From Plasmodiophora brassicae (lineage: Eukaryota; Endomyxa; Phytomyxea; Plasmodiophorida; Plasmodiophoridae), in NCBI GenBank assembly GCA_039704465.1, contig JASFAU010000017.1:496001-560000 (forward strand): DNA of 64,000 nucleotides. Direction: 5' to 3'. The notes beneath the pieces were generated by a model that made no database searches, had not been told where the DNA came from, and saw only the letters and a program-made list of their open reading frames with translations. Made by a program: the position numbers and the translations under genes. Shown here piece by piece: positions 51,215 through 60,531 of the stretch (position 1 is its first letter; the number at the start of each line of letters is the position of its first letter).

Positions 51215-53508
51215 TCACGAGACGTCCGGTTCACTCTGTGATGTCGTTGACATCGTCGTCATGGCACCCTGGTTGAATTTGTCGCGAGCCTCGGTACGAC
51301 GCGGGCGCGAGCGGTGACTGGGCCGCGATGCAATAGCGTCGCTTCGGGGTATTGGCGTCGACGTAGGATACTGTAAACGCTGGTACATGGCGCCCGCGGG
51401 CAGCAAGACTTGCTGACCCGATAATGGACCCGTACCGGGGCCGAACGGGACGACGGGTAGTGCTAATGGGGAACCAGGCGTCGGAGAGTTCCTCCTCCTG
51501 ACACAAAAGGAAACGACGACGACAATGCAAAGGAAGCTGACGCCGGCGGCGGCTAATACGAACACCAGGAGAGTCGCATGATCGGTAACCCAGTGACTTA
51601 GGTCCTGCGGCGACGAAGACGGACCGTCTGTTTTCGTATGACCTTCTGACGACGTCGTCGATCTGGGTAACGACGTCATAGACCTGTTTCTGGTTGTCGA
51701 CGCGCGATAAGATGTGGACATCGCTGGTTTCTTGGTCGACAATGTCATGCCGACGCCGACAGGCAAACTGGACGCTCTCACTGTTGTCGACATCCTGGAA
51801 CTGAATGTCCTCAGCGGCGGCGACTTCCTGGAGCCAGGTGTCCTCGTTGACGACGCCTTCTTGGTCGATGTGGACACACGCCGGGTCTTCGTCGAGGGCA
51901 ACTTGGCAACGGTGGTGCAGTTGATGGCAACTGAAAGGTGCTTGGTGGTACCGGGACAGGGGTCCGAGCCGAACGTGGAAGCGGACGCCGTTAGTAGGCA
52001 CGACGTCTTGCTGGTGCAAGCCTGTCTGACAACAGACACGCTGTGGTTGGAATTGCACGATCCGAGCGTGTACACGCCGGACTGTCCCGACGGGTTGCCG
52101 AACGACGCGAACAGCACGCTGGATATGATGGCGGGCGCTTTGCAGAATAGCGACAAGTACGCGCCTTCCACTGCGGTGCCGAACGTTCCACTGGAATCAT
52201 CTGCCCGTGCAACATACCAGTCGTTGAGAATACAGCGCTCTATGGAGCTGATCGAAACTTGCCAGGGGCACACAGGTTCGTACTGTATCCGGTGATCTTT
52301 GACGGAGGTTGTTTCGGCCAGCACACAATCTGCTGTGGCGCCCTGTATGTCCTGCAGGTACGCACTCGTCAGAGTTGTGCTTTACCCAGCATTCATCACG
52401 CGTGAGCAGTGTGGGCATACGTGACATCGGTCAGCATTGTCGCGTTGCGGAAAATGCCATACGGCAGGCGCATTAGCATGGGGCAGGCGTGAATCGCCCT
52501 GTACGCATACCATTAGCAACACGTCGCCCACAAAGGGAGTCATGAGACCGCTGACGACGAACAGGTGTCCGAGCGATGTGCTGTAATCGAAGAGACCATC
52601 AGGCAGGGATGCCAGTGGCGGGTTGGTGTCCAAGAACAGCGTCTGCAGGAGGGACTGCGCCCGGAGCGCGCCAGGCTCGATGAACTGGATCGAGTTCGTT
52701 CCGAAATTTCTGCGACGGGAACTTCGCATCAGGTTGCTGGCCAGCACAGATGCCCGACGAACATGGTAATGAGCTGGCTGAGGGTCGACAGGGCGTTCGT
52801 CGGTATGGATGTCAACTGATTAATGCCGAAGTTACTGCGATATGACCACGAGTCAGCACCGTTCACGTGTGCCAATGGTCGGCTGCGGGGAATTACAAAT
52901 CCGTCAGCGACGTACACGGGGCAAACAGACGTTCTGGCAGGGAGGTGAGCGAGTTCGTGCCCATGTCCACCGATTGCAGATTGGTCAGGCTCGCGAACGC
53001 CGCAGGTGAGCCTGGCAGCGAAGTGATCACGTTACCCTCCAGCGACCTATTCACCATGATCGTCGGCATGGGGCGCACGGCTAGGTTAGGGGGTTTGGTA
53101 CAGAGTGGTTAGCGCCGACATGCCCACAAACGTGCCGTTGTCGATACCAGTTAACTGACAGTACGTAATTGACCTGACGAAGGACAACAGCAGGCCGGGT
53201 CACAGTCCCAGCAACCCGAGACGCAGGTTGGAGGTTACACATAAGTGATAGACGACCGGGACCACAGGTTGAACCAAGCGCTGGTCAACATTCCACCCGC
53301 GGATGACTGGGCGTTTAGCGAACTGACATCCGTCGTTGATGAGCCACGACGTCGGTGTGACGATGAGATGCAGGACGTACATGTAGGTGCTGCTGGTGCA
53401 TGCGGTCGGATACCAATCACAGATGCACCCGTTCGCCTGCTTGCAATACGTTGCGAATCCTGGACAAAGCAATAACGCGACGTAAAGGGCGATGAGAACC
53501 TCACCCAT
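51215..53508 (-). CDS. LRR / SUEL-lectin receptor C
   Basis: Third paralogue. Exon 1 is MGEVLIALYVALLLCPGFA plus TYCKQANGCICDWYPTAC. It splices at GTACGT to SLNAQSSAGGMLTSAWFNLW, an LRR-like segment. More LRR exons follow (VITSLPGSPAAFASLTNLQS, TNSLTSLPERLFAPCTSL; QLTSIPTNALSTLSQLITM; NSIQFIEPGALRAQSLLQ, NPPLASLPDGLFDYSTSL). The long last exon (to 51215) has the SUEL-type domain (YLSLFCKAPAIISSVLFASF, VVRQACTSKTSCLLTA, FGSDPCPGTTKHLSVAINC), a Ser/Thr stalk, a TM segment (LLVFVLAAAGVSFLCIVVVVSF) and the tail RPRRTEARDKFNQGAMTTM. It is closest to B across the lectin and tail. Part of its stalk, TM and tail is copied into the chimeric ORF at 59.8-60.4 kb. Confidence 0.75.
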
Positions 53509-53800
53509 TCTTCCTGGGACGGCGCTAGCGTGGGAGCGATGTCCGACAATGACGGTCAGCGTGTGCACCACATGTGGCCGGCACTGTGAAGCCGAGCCCC
53601 GAGGGATGACAGCGGACATGACCCGCCCACCTAACCGACCCATCCGAGTGGTCAATTGCATCGTGTGTGAACTGCGTTGGCGTTTTATATTGGTAGGTGG
53701 TGCGATGGGCCTGGGATCGCCGACTTTCGCCGTTCCGCATCCATGCCGCATCTGGAGAGGGAAACCGTCAGCGGGTCGTGCGTGTGTGTGTGTGGCAATA

Positions 53801-56800
53801 TCAGGACCGTCCAACGGTGACCCACATTCGATTGACACGCTCAGTGAACTCGGCCAGCTCCTTGGCGCGCATGGACGATGTGCCGGGCGACACGCGGACG
53901 ATCCCGAGGAAGTGGTCCAGCGTGAACTCGCTCTGGGAGCACGCGACGACGTGAGCGCGGCGCTCATCCGTCAAGCGGGCACCTTACGCTGTGCGACTGG
54001 ATCCACGCCAGCAGCTCGTTCGGCTGCAGGTAGTACGCCTTGATATAGTCGTCAACGCGTGCCCCGCCCGGGATGGGCCAGACGCCCGCGACGTCCCTGA
54101 GCCCGCGCTGCAGGTACCCAGAATCTACGAGGCGGCACCGATGAGCACACACACACACACAGAGAATACGGTGCCGTGCCTCACCCAGGGACATGGCCGC
54201 CCGCCCCTCCGTCGTGCACTTCTTCACCGAGCTGAGCGCATCGACAACCAGGTCCATCGTGATGCGCAGGCAGTTGCCGAGGAACACCTGGGAAACGGCC
54301 GCCTGGATCTCGTTCGACGACGTCATCTTCGACAGCCGCGCATGCAGCTGCTGGAACGACTTCTTGATCCTGTCGACGTACGTGTTGCACGTCTCCTTCA
54401 GCTCGGAGATGTCCCACTTGCAGGTGCCGATTAGGCCCAGGACGGGCCGCAGCGTCTCCGTCATCAGCCGGGTCGCTGCGCGCGCGTTTCGATCAGCGAA
54501 ACCGTTGGCACACACGGGCAGCAGCTGAGGGCGACGGGGGTAGTACCGAGGAACCAGTAGACGGCCTGCTCCAGGTCAGCGCAGAGGCCGGCCGTGTACG
54601 CGGCCGCATCCGGGATCTCAGCGTTCTTCGTCGTGACGTACTGGGCCGTGATCGGGACAACCCTGCAGGAAACGCGTTGTCAGACGTACGACGGCAAGCG
54701 ACGAGTTCGACGGACCACTGGTATGCTCCAGCGATGCGCTTGAGCGACTCGATGGCCAGGTACCGGACGGGCAGACCGAACAGGTCCTCGATGCCGTCGA
54801 GTTGCACGCCAGCCTGCAGCCTGGCGATCTGTGGCCCGCTGGGCGACGACGTGGTCGCTGGCTGCTGCTGCTGCTGCTGTTGCTGCGCTATGAACCGCAC
54901 CGCCCCAGCAGCGAACTTTCGTTCGCCGATGCCGGACACGATGTGGTTCAGCACCGTGCACAGCCGAGGGAACCGTTTCAGGAAGGCCCCGTACGCCGGG
55001 TGCGTCTCGAGGAAGCGCGCGTACTCGGGGCTGAACAACGAGAACACGCCGAGCAGGTACACGTGGAAAAGGTCGACCGACAGGGACGCTACGTGAGTGG
55101 CCACGCTCGGCAGGCATCGCTCCAGCTGCAGGTACCGCCCCAGCGTTTGCATCGGCAACTGGACAACGAGACGCGGTGAGCACACGACAACGACCCGGAC
55201 GATGAAGGCGAACGCCCTGACCAGTGCGGATGACGTCGTGATCCACGGGACGGCAGACGCCGGCCGGAAGACGGCACTGACAGGGGCCGTCGCCGCTGAC
55301 GGCGACGGCCCCGGCGACGACGACGCCAGACGAAGAATGTCGACGCCGTCGGCGAACTGCTGGAAGAGCCTGTCGTGATCGGGCCTGGCGGCATGGTCGG
55401 CGAGCTCCATCTGGACGGCCTCGTGTCGCAGCTCCTTGATGTCCGAGTACCAGAAGTCGGCCGCCAGCGGGACGCGTTGCCACGACTCGCTGTCGATCGC
55501 CAGGACGAGCCGCTCGACGCTCTGGGCGCGCACACCGGCGACGTCAGGGGGGTGCACACATGTCGTCGTCGTCGCCGCCTACCTGGACGTGGAACGAGGT
55601 GGCAAACTGCATGCACTTGTCGGCCAGGGCGGGGCGCAGGACGCTGGAGACGATGCCGCTGAACTGCTCGCCGACGCGCATCAGGACCTCGCTCCTCGTG
55701 CTCATCGACTCCATCTGCCGTTGCGAGTCAGCCCCCCACAATGGCCCGGGTTGGGACCAGCGACTTGACCTCGGCAATGTTGTTCTCCAGCGCGGTCGCC
55801 GTCGTCGACCGCAGCAGCTGGACGAGGCGGTGCTGGATGCGTTCCCAGAGCGCGACCCGGCCCTGGCCGAGGCCATGGGCGAACGCACGGCCGGCATCGC
55901 AGGTCGGCGGGTCCGCTGCGAATTGCTCGTCGAGGACCTGCCGCACGACAAAGTACGTGTGCATGGCGACGAGCGCGGCGTGCAGGGCGGCCTCGTAGCA
56001 GGCCGAGAACTGGGCGGGGCGCACCGACGCGCAGATGTCCAGGAACGTCAACGTCGACGTCGTCGTGTCGGCCCCGGCGACCGCTTGGCACTGGCGCTGG
56101 ACGGCGGCGTGCATGGCGGCGTCGGTCGCGTGGGCAAACGCCTCCGAGACGCGGTTCGCGAACCCCAGCTGGACCTCCATCAGGTAGAACGCCTGCGCCA
56201 TGCCCTGCAGCGCCTTCGTGTCGAGCGCGTGCGCCCCCGACGCCGTTGCCAGCAGCAGCGCGTCCAGTGACGCCTGCAGGTGGCGCTCGAACCGCGCGTA
56301 CCCGTCGGCGAACGTCTGCAGGACGGCGCTCGCCGCCTGGATGCCCTCGACGTCCCGTTTCAGCTGGTCGGCACGCGCCAGCTGCTCCAGGGCGGACGCG
56401 AACGATAGCGAGCGCATGGCGTCCTGGAGCGCGGCGTCGGCGGCGACGAGGTCCAGCAGCGCCTTGCACTTCTGTCGAACGGCCTACGGGGGACGTTCAG
56501 ACGGTCGGGGGAGGGCGCCAGCAACGCAGACGACATCGTACGTTGATCCGGATCAGCTTGCGATGCAGGGCGACGGTTCGGAACGAGTGCGTCACCAGGT
56601 TGCGCTGGGCGTTCTGGAGCACGCGCCGGGTGCCCGACACGAGCTCGACCGAGCCGGCCAGGTCGTTCTCGATCGCCTGGATGCCCTCCATGATGTTCAC
56701 TGCGAACAACAACGACCCACGTTCAATGGTCGTGCGCGCGCGCCCACGTGTCTCTCGCGAAACGGTACCGAATGCGTTGTAGTTGGCGAAGATCTGGGCG

Positions 56801-57179
56801 GACAGCTGCTGGCCGATGCCCTTCTCGAGCCGATGGTGGAACTCGAGGGCGGCGTTCAGGTCCTTCTCGGTGCAGGACGCGTCCAGCTGCCGGACGACGA
56901 ACTGGGCGCACTCGTCCTCGTCGGCCGTGTAGAACCGGCTGTCCATCTCGGCGACGATGCGCGTGTCCGTCTCGGTGCGGGGCGGGGCGTTCGGTCCCTG
57001 AGCGGATCACGGGGTCAGCACCCCCCGACGACGGTGCCGCGGCGCTGGGGGAGGCGGCCGACCCTGGACCCGACCGAGTCGACGCGGGCCGGCGCCGTCA
57101 TCGTGCCCCGCCCGTAGTCCGTCTGGGACGACTCGCCCTTGATGGACATCTGCGACGTCCATTTCTTGAAGGCGTTCAT
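53801..57179 (-). CDS. VPS50: VPS50 / syndetin, EARP tethering complex subunit
   Basis: Large multi-exon gene. N-terminus: MNAFKKWTSQ, then FYTADEDECAQFVVRQLDA, LEKGIGQQLSAQIFANYNAF and VNIMEGIQAIENDLAGSVEL, with SGTRRVLQNAQRNLV as in the VPS54-N type region. The middle is helical (TFADGYARFERHLQASLDAL, GMAQAFYLMEVQLGFANRV). The C-terminus is diagnostic: GLIGTCKWDISELKETCNTYVDRI, SSVKKCTTEGRAAMSLGEA, VWPIPGGARVDDYIKAYYLQ and LAWIQSHS. That last piece splices by a 55-nt intron to SEFTLDHFLGIVRVSPGTSS. The order matches human syndetin end to end. VPS50 with VPS51-53 forms EARP, which tethers recycling-endosome vehicles. The last CDS ends at a TGA at 53803-53801. The N-terminal 55 residues are basic and unlike metazoan forms. 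Confidence 0.9.
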
Positions 57180-57307
57180 CGCCGCGCCCGGCCGTCTGTG
57201 TGCGTGGCGCGACCCGCCTCCACAAGCACAAAGTGACGGCCGCGAACCTGCCCTGCCTATGGGATTGGAGTGACGGTCGGTTGCCACCTGCCACGCTTGT
57301 CGAACGA

Positions 57308-57532
57308 GGCCTGCCTATGGTTTCGTACGTTCGAGAGGGGCTGCTCGGTCATCTGGGACAGTTGACGAAACTCGCACACGAATACGGTGACCGGGCCATT
57401 GCAATGCGCAACGCGCTGCCCTCTGAGACGTCCAGTACCGAAATCGAGACCTGGGTAGATTTGGCCATTAGACGCATCCGGTCCTGGACATGTGTGTTCA
57501 AGCACAATGCAGCCGCGTCCCAGCAGGAGTGA
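57308..57532 (+). pseudogene. Fragment of an SKP1-like/ankyrin gene
   Basis: Plus frame containing DRAIAMRNALPSETSS. The DNA ATTGCAATGCGCAACGCGCT followed by GCC is identical to the stretch encoding IAMRNALPAD in paralogue 3 (minus strand near 28600). The sequence around it resembles the linker before the ankyrin repeats, but neither the POZ-like domain nor the repeats are present. Confidence 0.6.
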
Positions 57533-57826
57533 GTTTGAGTTTGAGTTTATTTGTGCTTCGCGCTTTTCACGCAGGCGCCTCGGTCTCGAGTCCGAGGACC
57601 GAAGGTTCAGCCAGCAGAACGCCAACATCCCCCGGCCTGGCAGTGCCGGCCCATCACCTTTGTACTGGGCTCTTCGCGCCTGGACGATAGCAGAACGGAA
57701 CGTGATTCGCTCGGACTTGTCAACTGCACGTTGTCGATTTTCTTCGCCATACCGTCTATGCCGGGATGCCGACGGCCGTTCTCAAGGCGATGGAACGCGA
57801 TGCCGCCAGAAAACACGATAGTATGC

Positions 57827-58026
57827 GCCGCCAGACATCGATCGCCGATGAAAGGGCGTCATCCACGTAGTCGCCTTCGTCTCCGACGTCATCTCCTGGC
57901 AGACGATGGATCCGATGCTCCGGCAGGCGAGCAGTGCCCGGCATATGCAGCATGTGCAGGAAAGGACACGAACCCGCGGATGTCGTGAGGCACCAGGCCA
58001 TACAGCGCGAGCAGGACTTTCATGGC
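57827..58026. repeat. Direct repeat copy 1 (about 0.2 kb)
   Basis: Matches 59438-59645 in the same orientation, from CGCCAGACATCGAT to TTCATGGCCGCG. On the minus strand both encode LYGLxPHDIRGFVSFPA and AAYAGHxSPA in different contexts. A shorter, third similar patch (VYGLVPHVRAAP, minus) lies near 58440-58490. They look like fragments of one former gene. Confidence 0.75.
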
Positions 58027-58321
58027 CGCGCAGGGAAAGCAGATCTCTATGCCTCGATCATTGCCGTGCGGCTGTGAAGCCACGTTGGATGCGTGAACGT
58101 TGACGGCGGCTCCCGTGAAGGAGCCGCTCCTGCGTGTCATCAGCTGTCCATGTCCACGATAGCGACCAAGTTCCTGATCGCGACCGGTGCCGCAAAAGTG
58201 AGGCCGAATTTAGGCCCCGACTGGACAATGCAACGCCGCGACTGGGCGACCAGTCCGCACTCTGCTGTCCGTCGACAGCGCCGCGACTGGGCGACCGCCG
58301 ACCAGATCACCAAACGATTGC

Positions 58322-59035
58322 GCCACGGTCCAGTGCAAATGTATAGCGTCAACCTACCAGCGCTTGCTCCCGTTGCCAGCGCGGCCGCGGCGGCCGTGTC
58401 GCCGCCCGTCGCTCCGGGCATCGCCGCCGGCGCCGCTCTGACGTGCGGCACCAGGCCGTACACGGCGAGCAGACCGTCAACGGCCGGGCCAGGCATCGCC
58501 TTGAGCGCGGCGGTCGTCGCTGGAAATCCGGCCGGGACAGCGCCGGTGTTATCCACGAGCGGGTCGATGGGTAAGACGTCCTGCGACAGCTGGCTGTTGA
58601 TCAGGCGTGATATGGACCGTGACTCGCTGTGGCAGTTCAATTCAACGGTCAACGAAGAGGCCAGATCCGTCGTACGACCCGACCCTACCCATGCTGCAGC
58701 GCGTTCATTATGGGCAGCAGCGCGTTCGCAATGGCTGGGGCAAACCAGGCGGGCGCGCCAGCACCCGGATACGCCTGCGCGGCGTGCTCTCCCACGACGG
58801 CATGCGTGCGTATGCTGTCGGCGATGACCTCGGCGTCGGTGACCGCAGGCGCCGCCTGGTTCGCCCGGCTCAGTCTCTTGCGCGCATGGCTGTCGGCGAC
58901 GGCGGCCTCGACGTCAGGCGGGTCAAGAGCGGCGCTGGCGGCGATGCCCGGAGCGACGGGCGGCGACACGGCCGCGCTGGCAACGGGAGCAAGCGCTGGT
59001 AGGCTGGCGCTATACATTTGCACTGGTCCGTACCG
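58322..59035. repeat. Palindromic duplicate, about 0.1-kb arms with an unrelated 0.5-kb core
   Basis: The left arm (about 58322-58440, plus) and right arm (about 58925-59035, minus) share GTCCAGTGCAAATGTATAGC and the following coding-like sequence. Each encodes, on its own strand, MYSxxLPALAPVASAA and VSPPVAPGIAA, so the two frames face each other. The left copy has one extra GCGGCCGCG-type insertion. The core has open frames on both strands without recognisable domains. Confidence 0.7.
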
Positions 59036-59090
59036 CTAGGCGTTCTATAACGCGTTACGTTCCATTTATGAAGATTTTCCATGCATCAAG

Positions 59091-59302
59091 GCATGTTTCA
59101 CACTTGTCCTGATTCTAGGACCACTTCCTCGGTATCGGAGTCGCTGTAGATGAAGTGGTCGTCGATTTCCTCGAATTCGAAGAGACCTGTGATCGCGAGG
59201 TCGGTCGCGTCGAGAACCCAAAGGAAATCGACGACCACTTCATCTACAGCGACTCCGATACCGAGGAAGTGGTCCTAGAATCAGGACAAGTGTGAAACAT
59301 GC
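59091..59302. repeat. Perfect 81-bp inverted repeat with a 50-bp loop
   Basis: Arms 59091-59171 and 59222-59302 are exact reverse complements, beginning GCATGTTTCACACTTGTCCT. Read outward on either strand each arm encodes EIDDHFIYSDSDTEEVVLES followed by GQV-stop. The hairpin is therefore a duplicated gene 3' end, the loop side reading LFEF-E on the minus strand. The lack of mismatches implies a very recent origin or gene conversion. Confidence 0.9.
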
Positions 59303-59437
59303 TCACGGCAACGTCGTCGACCGTCGCCGGCAACTGGGCCGTTTCTTGGGCCTCTACCACAGGTCCATGCTACACGCGCCAGACAGGCGATCGACTGATA
59401 CGTTGGAGCGCGATTCCGACAGTTACACGATAGGAGC

Positions 59438-59645
59438 ACCGCCAGACATCGATTGCCGATGACATCGCTTCATCCACGGCTTGCAGACGTCGTCGCCGAC
59501 GTCATCTCCTGGCAGATGATTGGGTTGGGCTATGGCAGGCGAGTAGTGCCCGGCATATGCAGCACGTGCAGGGAAGGACACGAACCCGCGGATGTCGTGT
59601 GGCGCCAAGCCATACAGCCGAGCAGGACCTTCATGGCCGCGACCA
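59438..59645. repeat. Direct repeat copy 2 (about 0.2 kb)
   Basis: Partner of 57827-58026. Shared blocks include GACGTCATCTCCTGGCAGA, GTGCCCGGCATATGCAGCA and ACGAACCCGCGGATGTCGTG. The minus frame through this copy (59423-60016) is open but joins unrelated pieces. Confidence 0.75.
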
Positions 59646-59790
59646 GCGCGCCGATCCATTATCTCAAGCAGCCAATTCGCTGCAAGTTGGCCGCCGCGCA
59701 GATCGACATCAATGGGCGCAGCGGATCGTCGCGGGCGTTTCGTCAGGACGACGTGAAGCGCGCCGCGCCATTCGGCGTACACGGCGCCCG

Positions 59791-60387
59791 TCAGCGCCGA
59801 TTCGCCGTCGACGCCGTCGCGAGCAGGGAGATGTTGGACAGGGCAGCGTCGATTTGACGCATGACACGTTGGTACATGGCCGCGGGCGACAATACTTGCT
59901 GACTGGGTAATGGACCCGTACCGGGGCTGAACGGGATGACGTGAGGTGCTAATGAGGAACCAGGACGCGGGAAGGCCATCCTCCTGGCACAAACGGAAAC
60001 GACGACGACAATGCAAAGGACGCCGGCGCCGACGGCGGCTAATACGAACAGCCTCAGAAGAGTCGCAAGATCGGTAACCCAGTGCCTTAGGTCCTGCGGT
60101 GACGAAGACAAAGCGTCTGTTACAGGAGCCGTATGACTGACGCCGTCGACATCGATGGTTCCTTGGTCGACAATCTCATGCCGACGCCGACAGGCGAACT
60201 GGATGCTCTCACCTTTGTCGACATCCTGGCAGGTGCCCTTGCACTTCGCGATCCGCTTATCGAACAGGAACACGACCTGGTCCAGCCGTCGCGGGAACCC
60301 ATCGATCAGGAAGTTGCAAGCGCCCACCTCGGCGCGCGACGTCAGTTGAAGCCGACAACCACCGCCATCGTCGGCTTCGATGGCCAC
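59791..60387 (-). pseudogene. Chimeric ORF: adenylate-kinase fragment fused to receptor TM/tail fragment
   Basis: Open frame of 198 residues with three sources. Residues about 20-50 (GACNFLIDGFPRRLDQ, DKRIAKC; plus-strand 60243-60325) are nearly identical to the second AK domain near 18845-18930. Residues about 52-75 derive from the receptor-C stalk DNA but read in a different frame (ESIQFACRRRHEIVDQ). Residues about 92-170 return to the receptor frame (QDLRHWVTDLATLL, VLCIVVVVSV, PGTGPLPSQQVLSPAAMYQR). The tail then diverges. No promoter or start logic is evident, so I call it a pseudogene mosaic, though it could encode a TM protein. Confidence 0.75.
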
Positions 60388-60531
60388 AATGCTGCCGAAA
60401 GCCGACGTCCCGAAACGCCGCAGTACCCAGTCGGCATCATACGAAGCTCTGCCCGACTGCGACAGTACAACGGAGTCTCCTGATCAGTGAACCAACCTAG
60501 GCCTGCCGCGGTGGATATATATTCAACGGCG

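Noticed and set aside
59423..60016. 197-codon minus frame spanning receptor-like DNA and the direct repeat
   Set aside because: It reads the receptor segment out of frame and then joins repeat DNA; chance openness in GC-rich sequence explains it.
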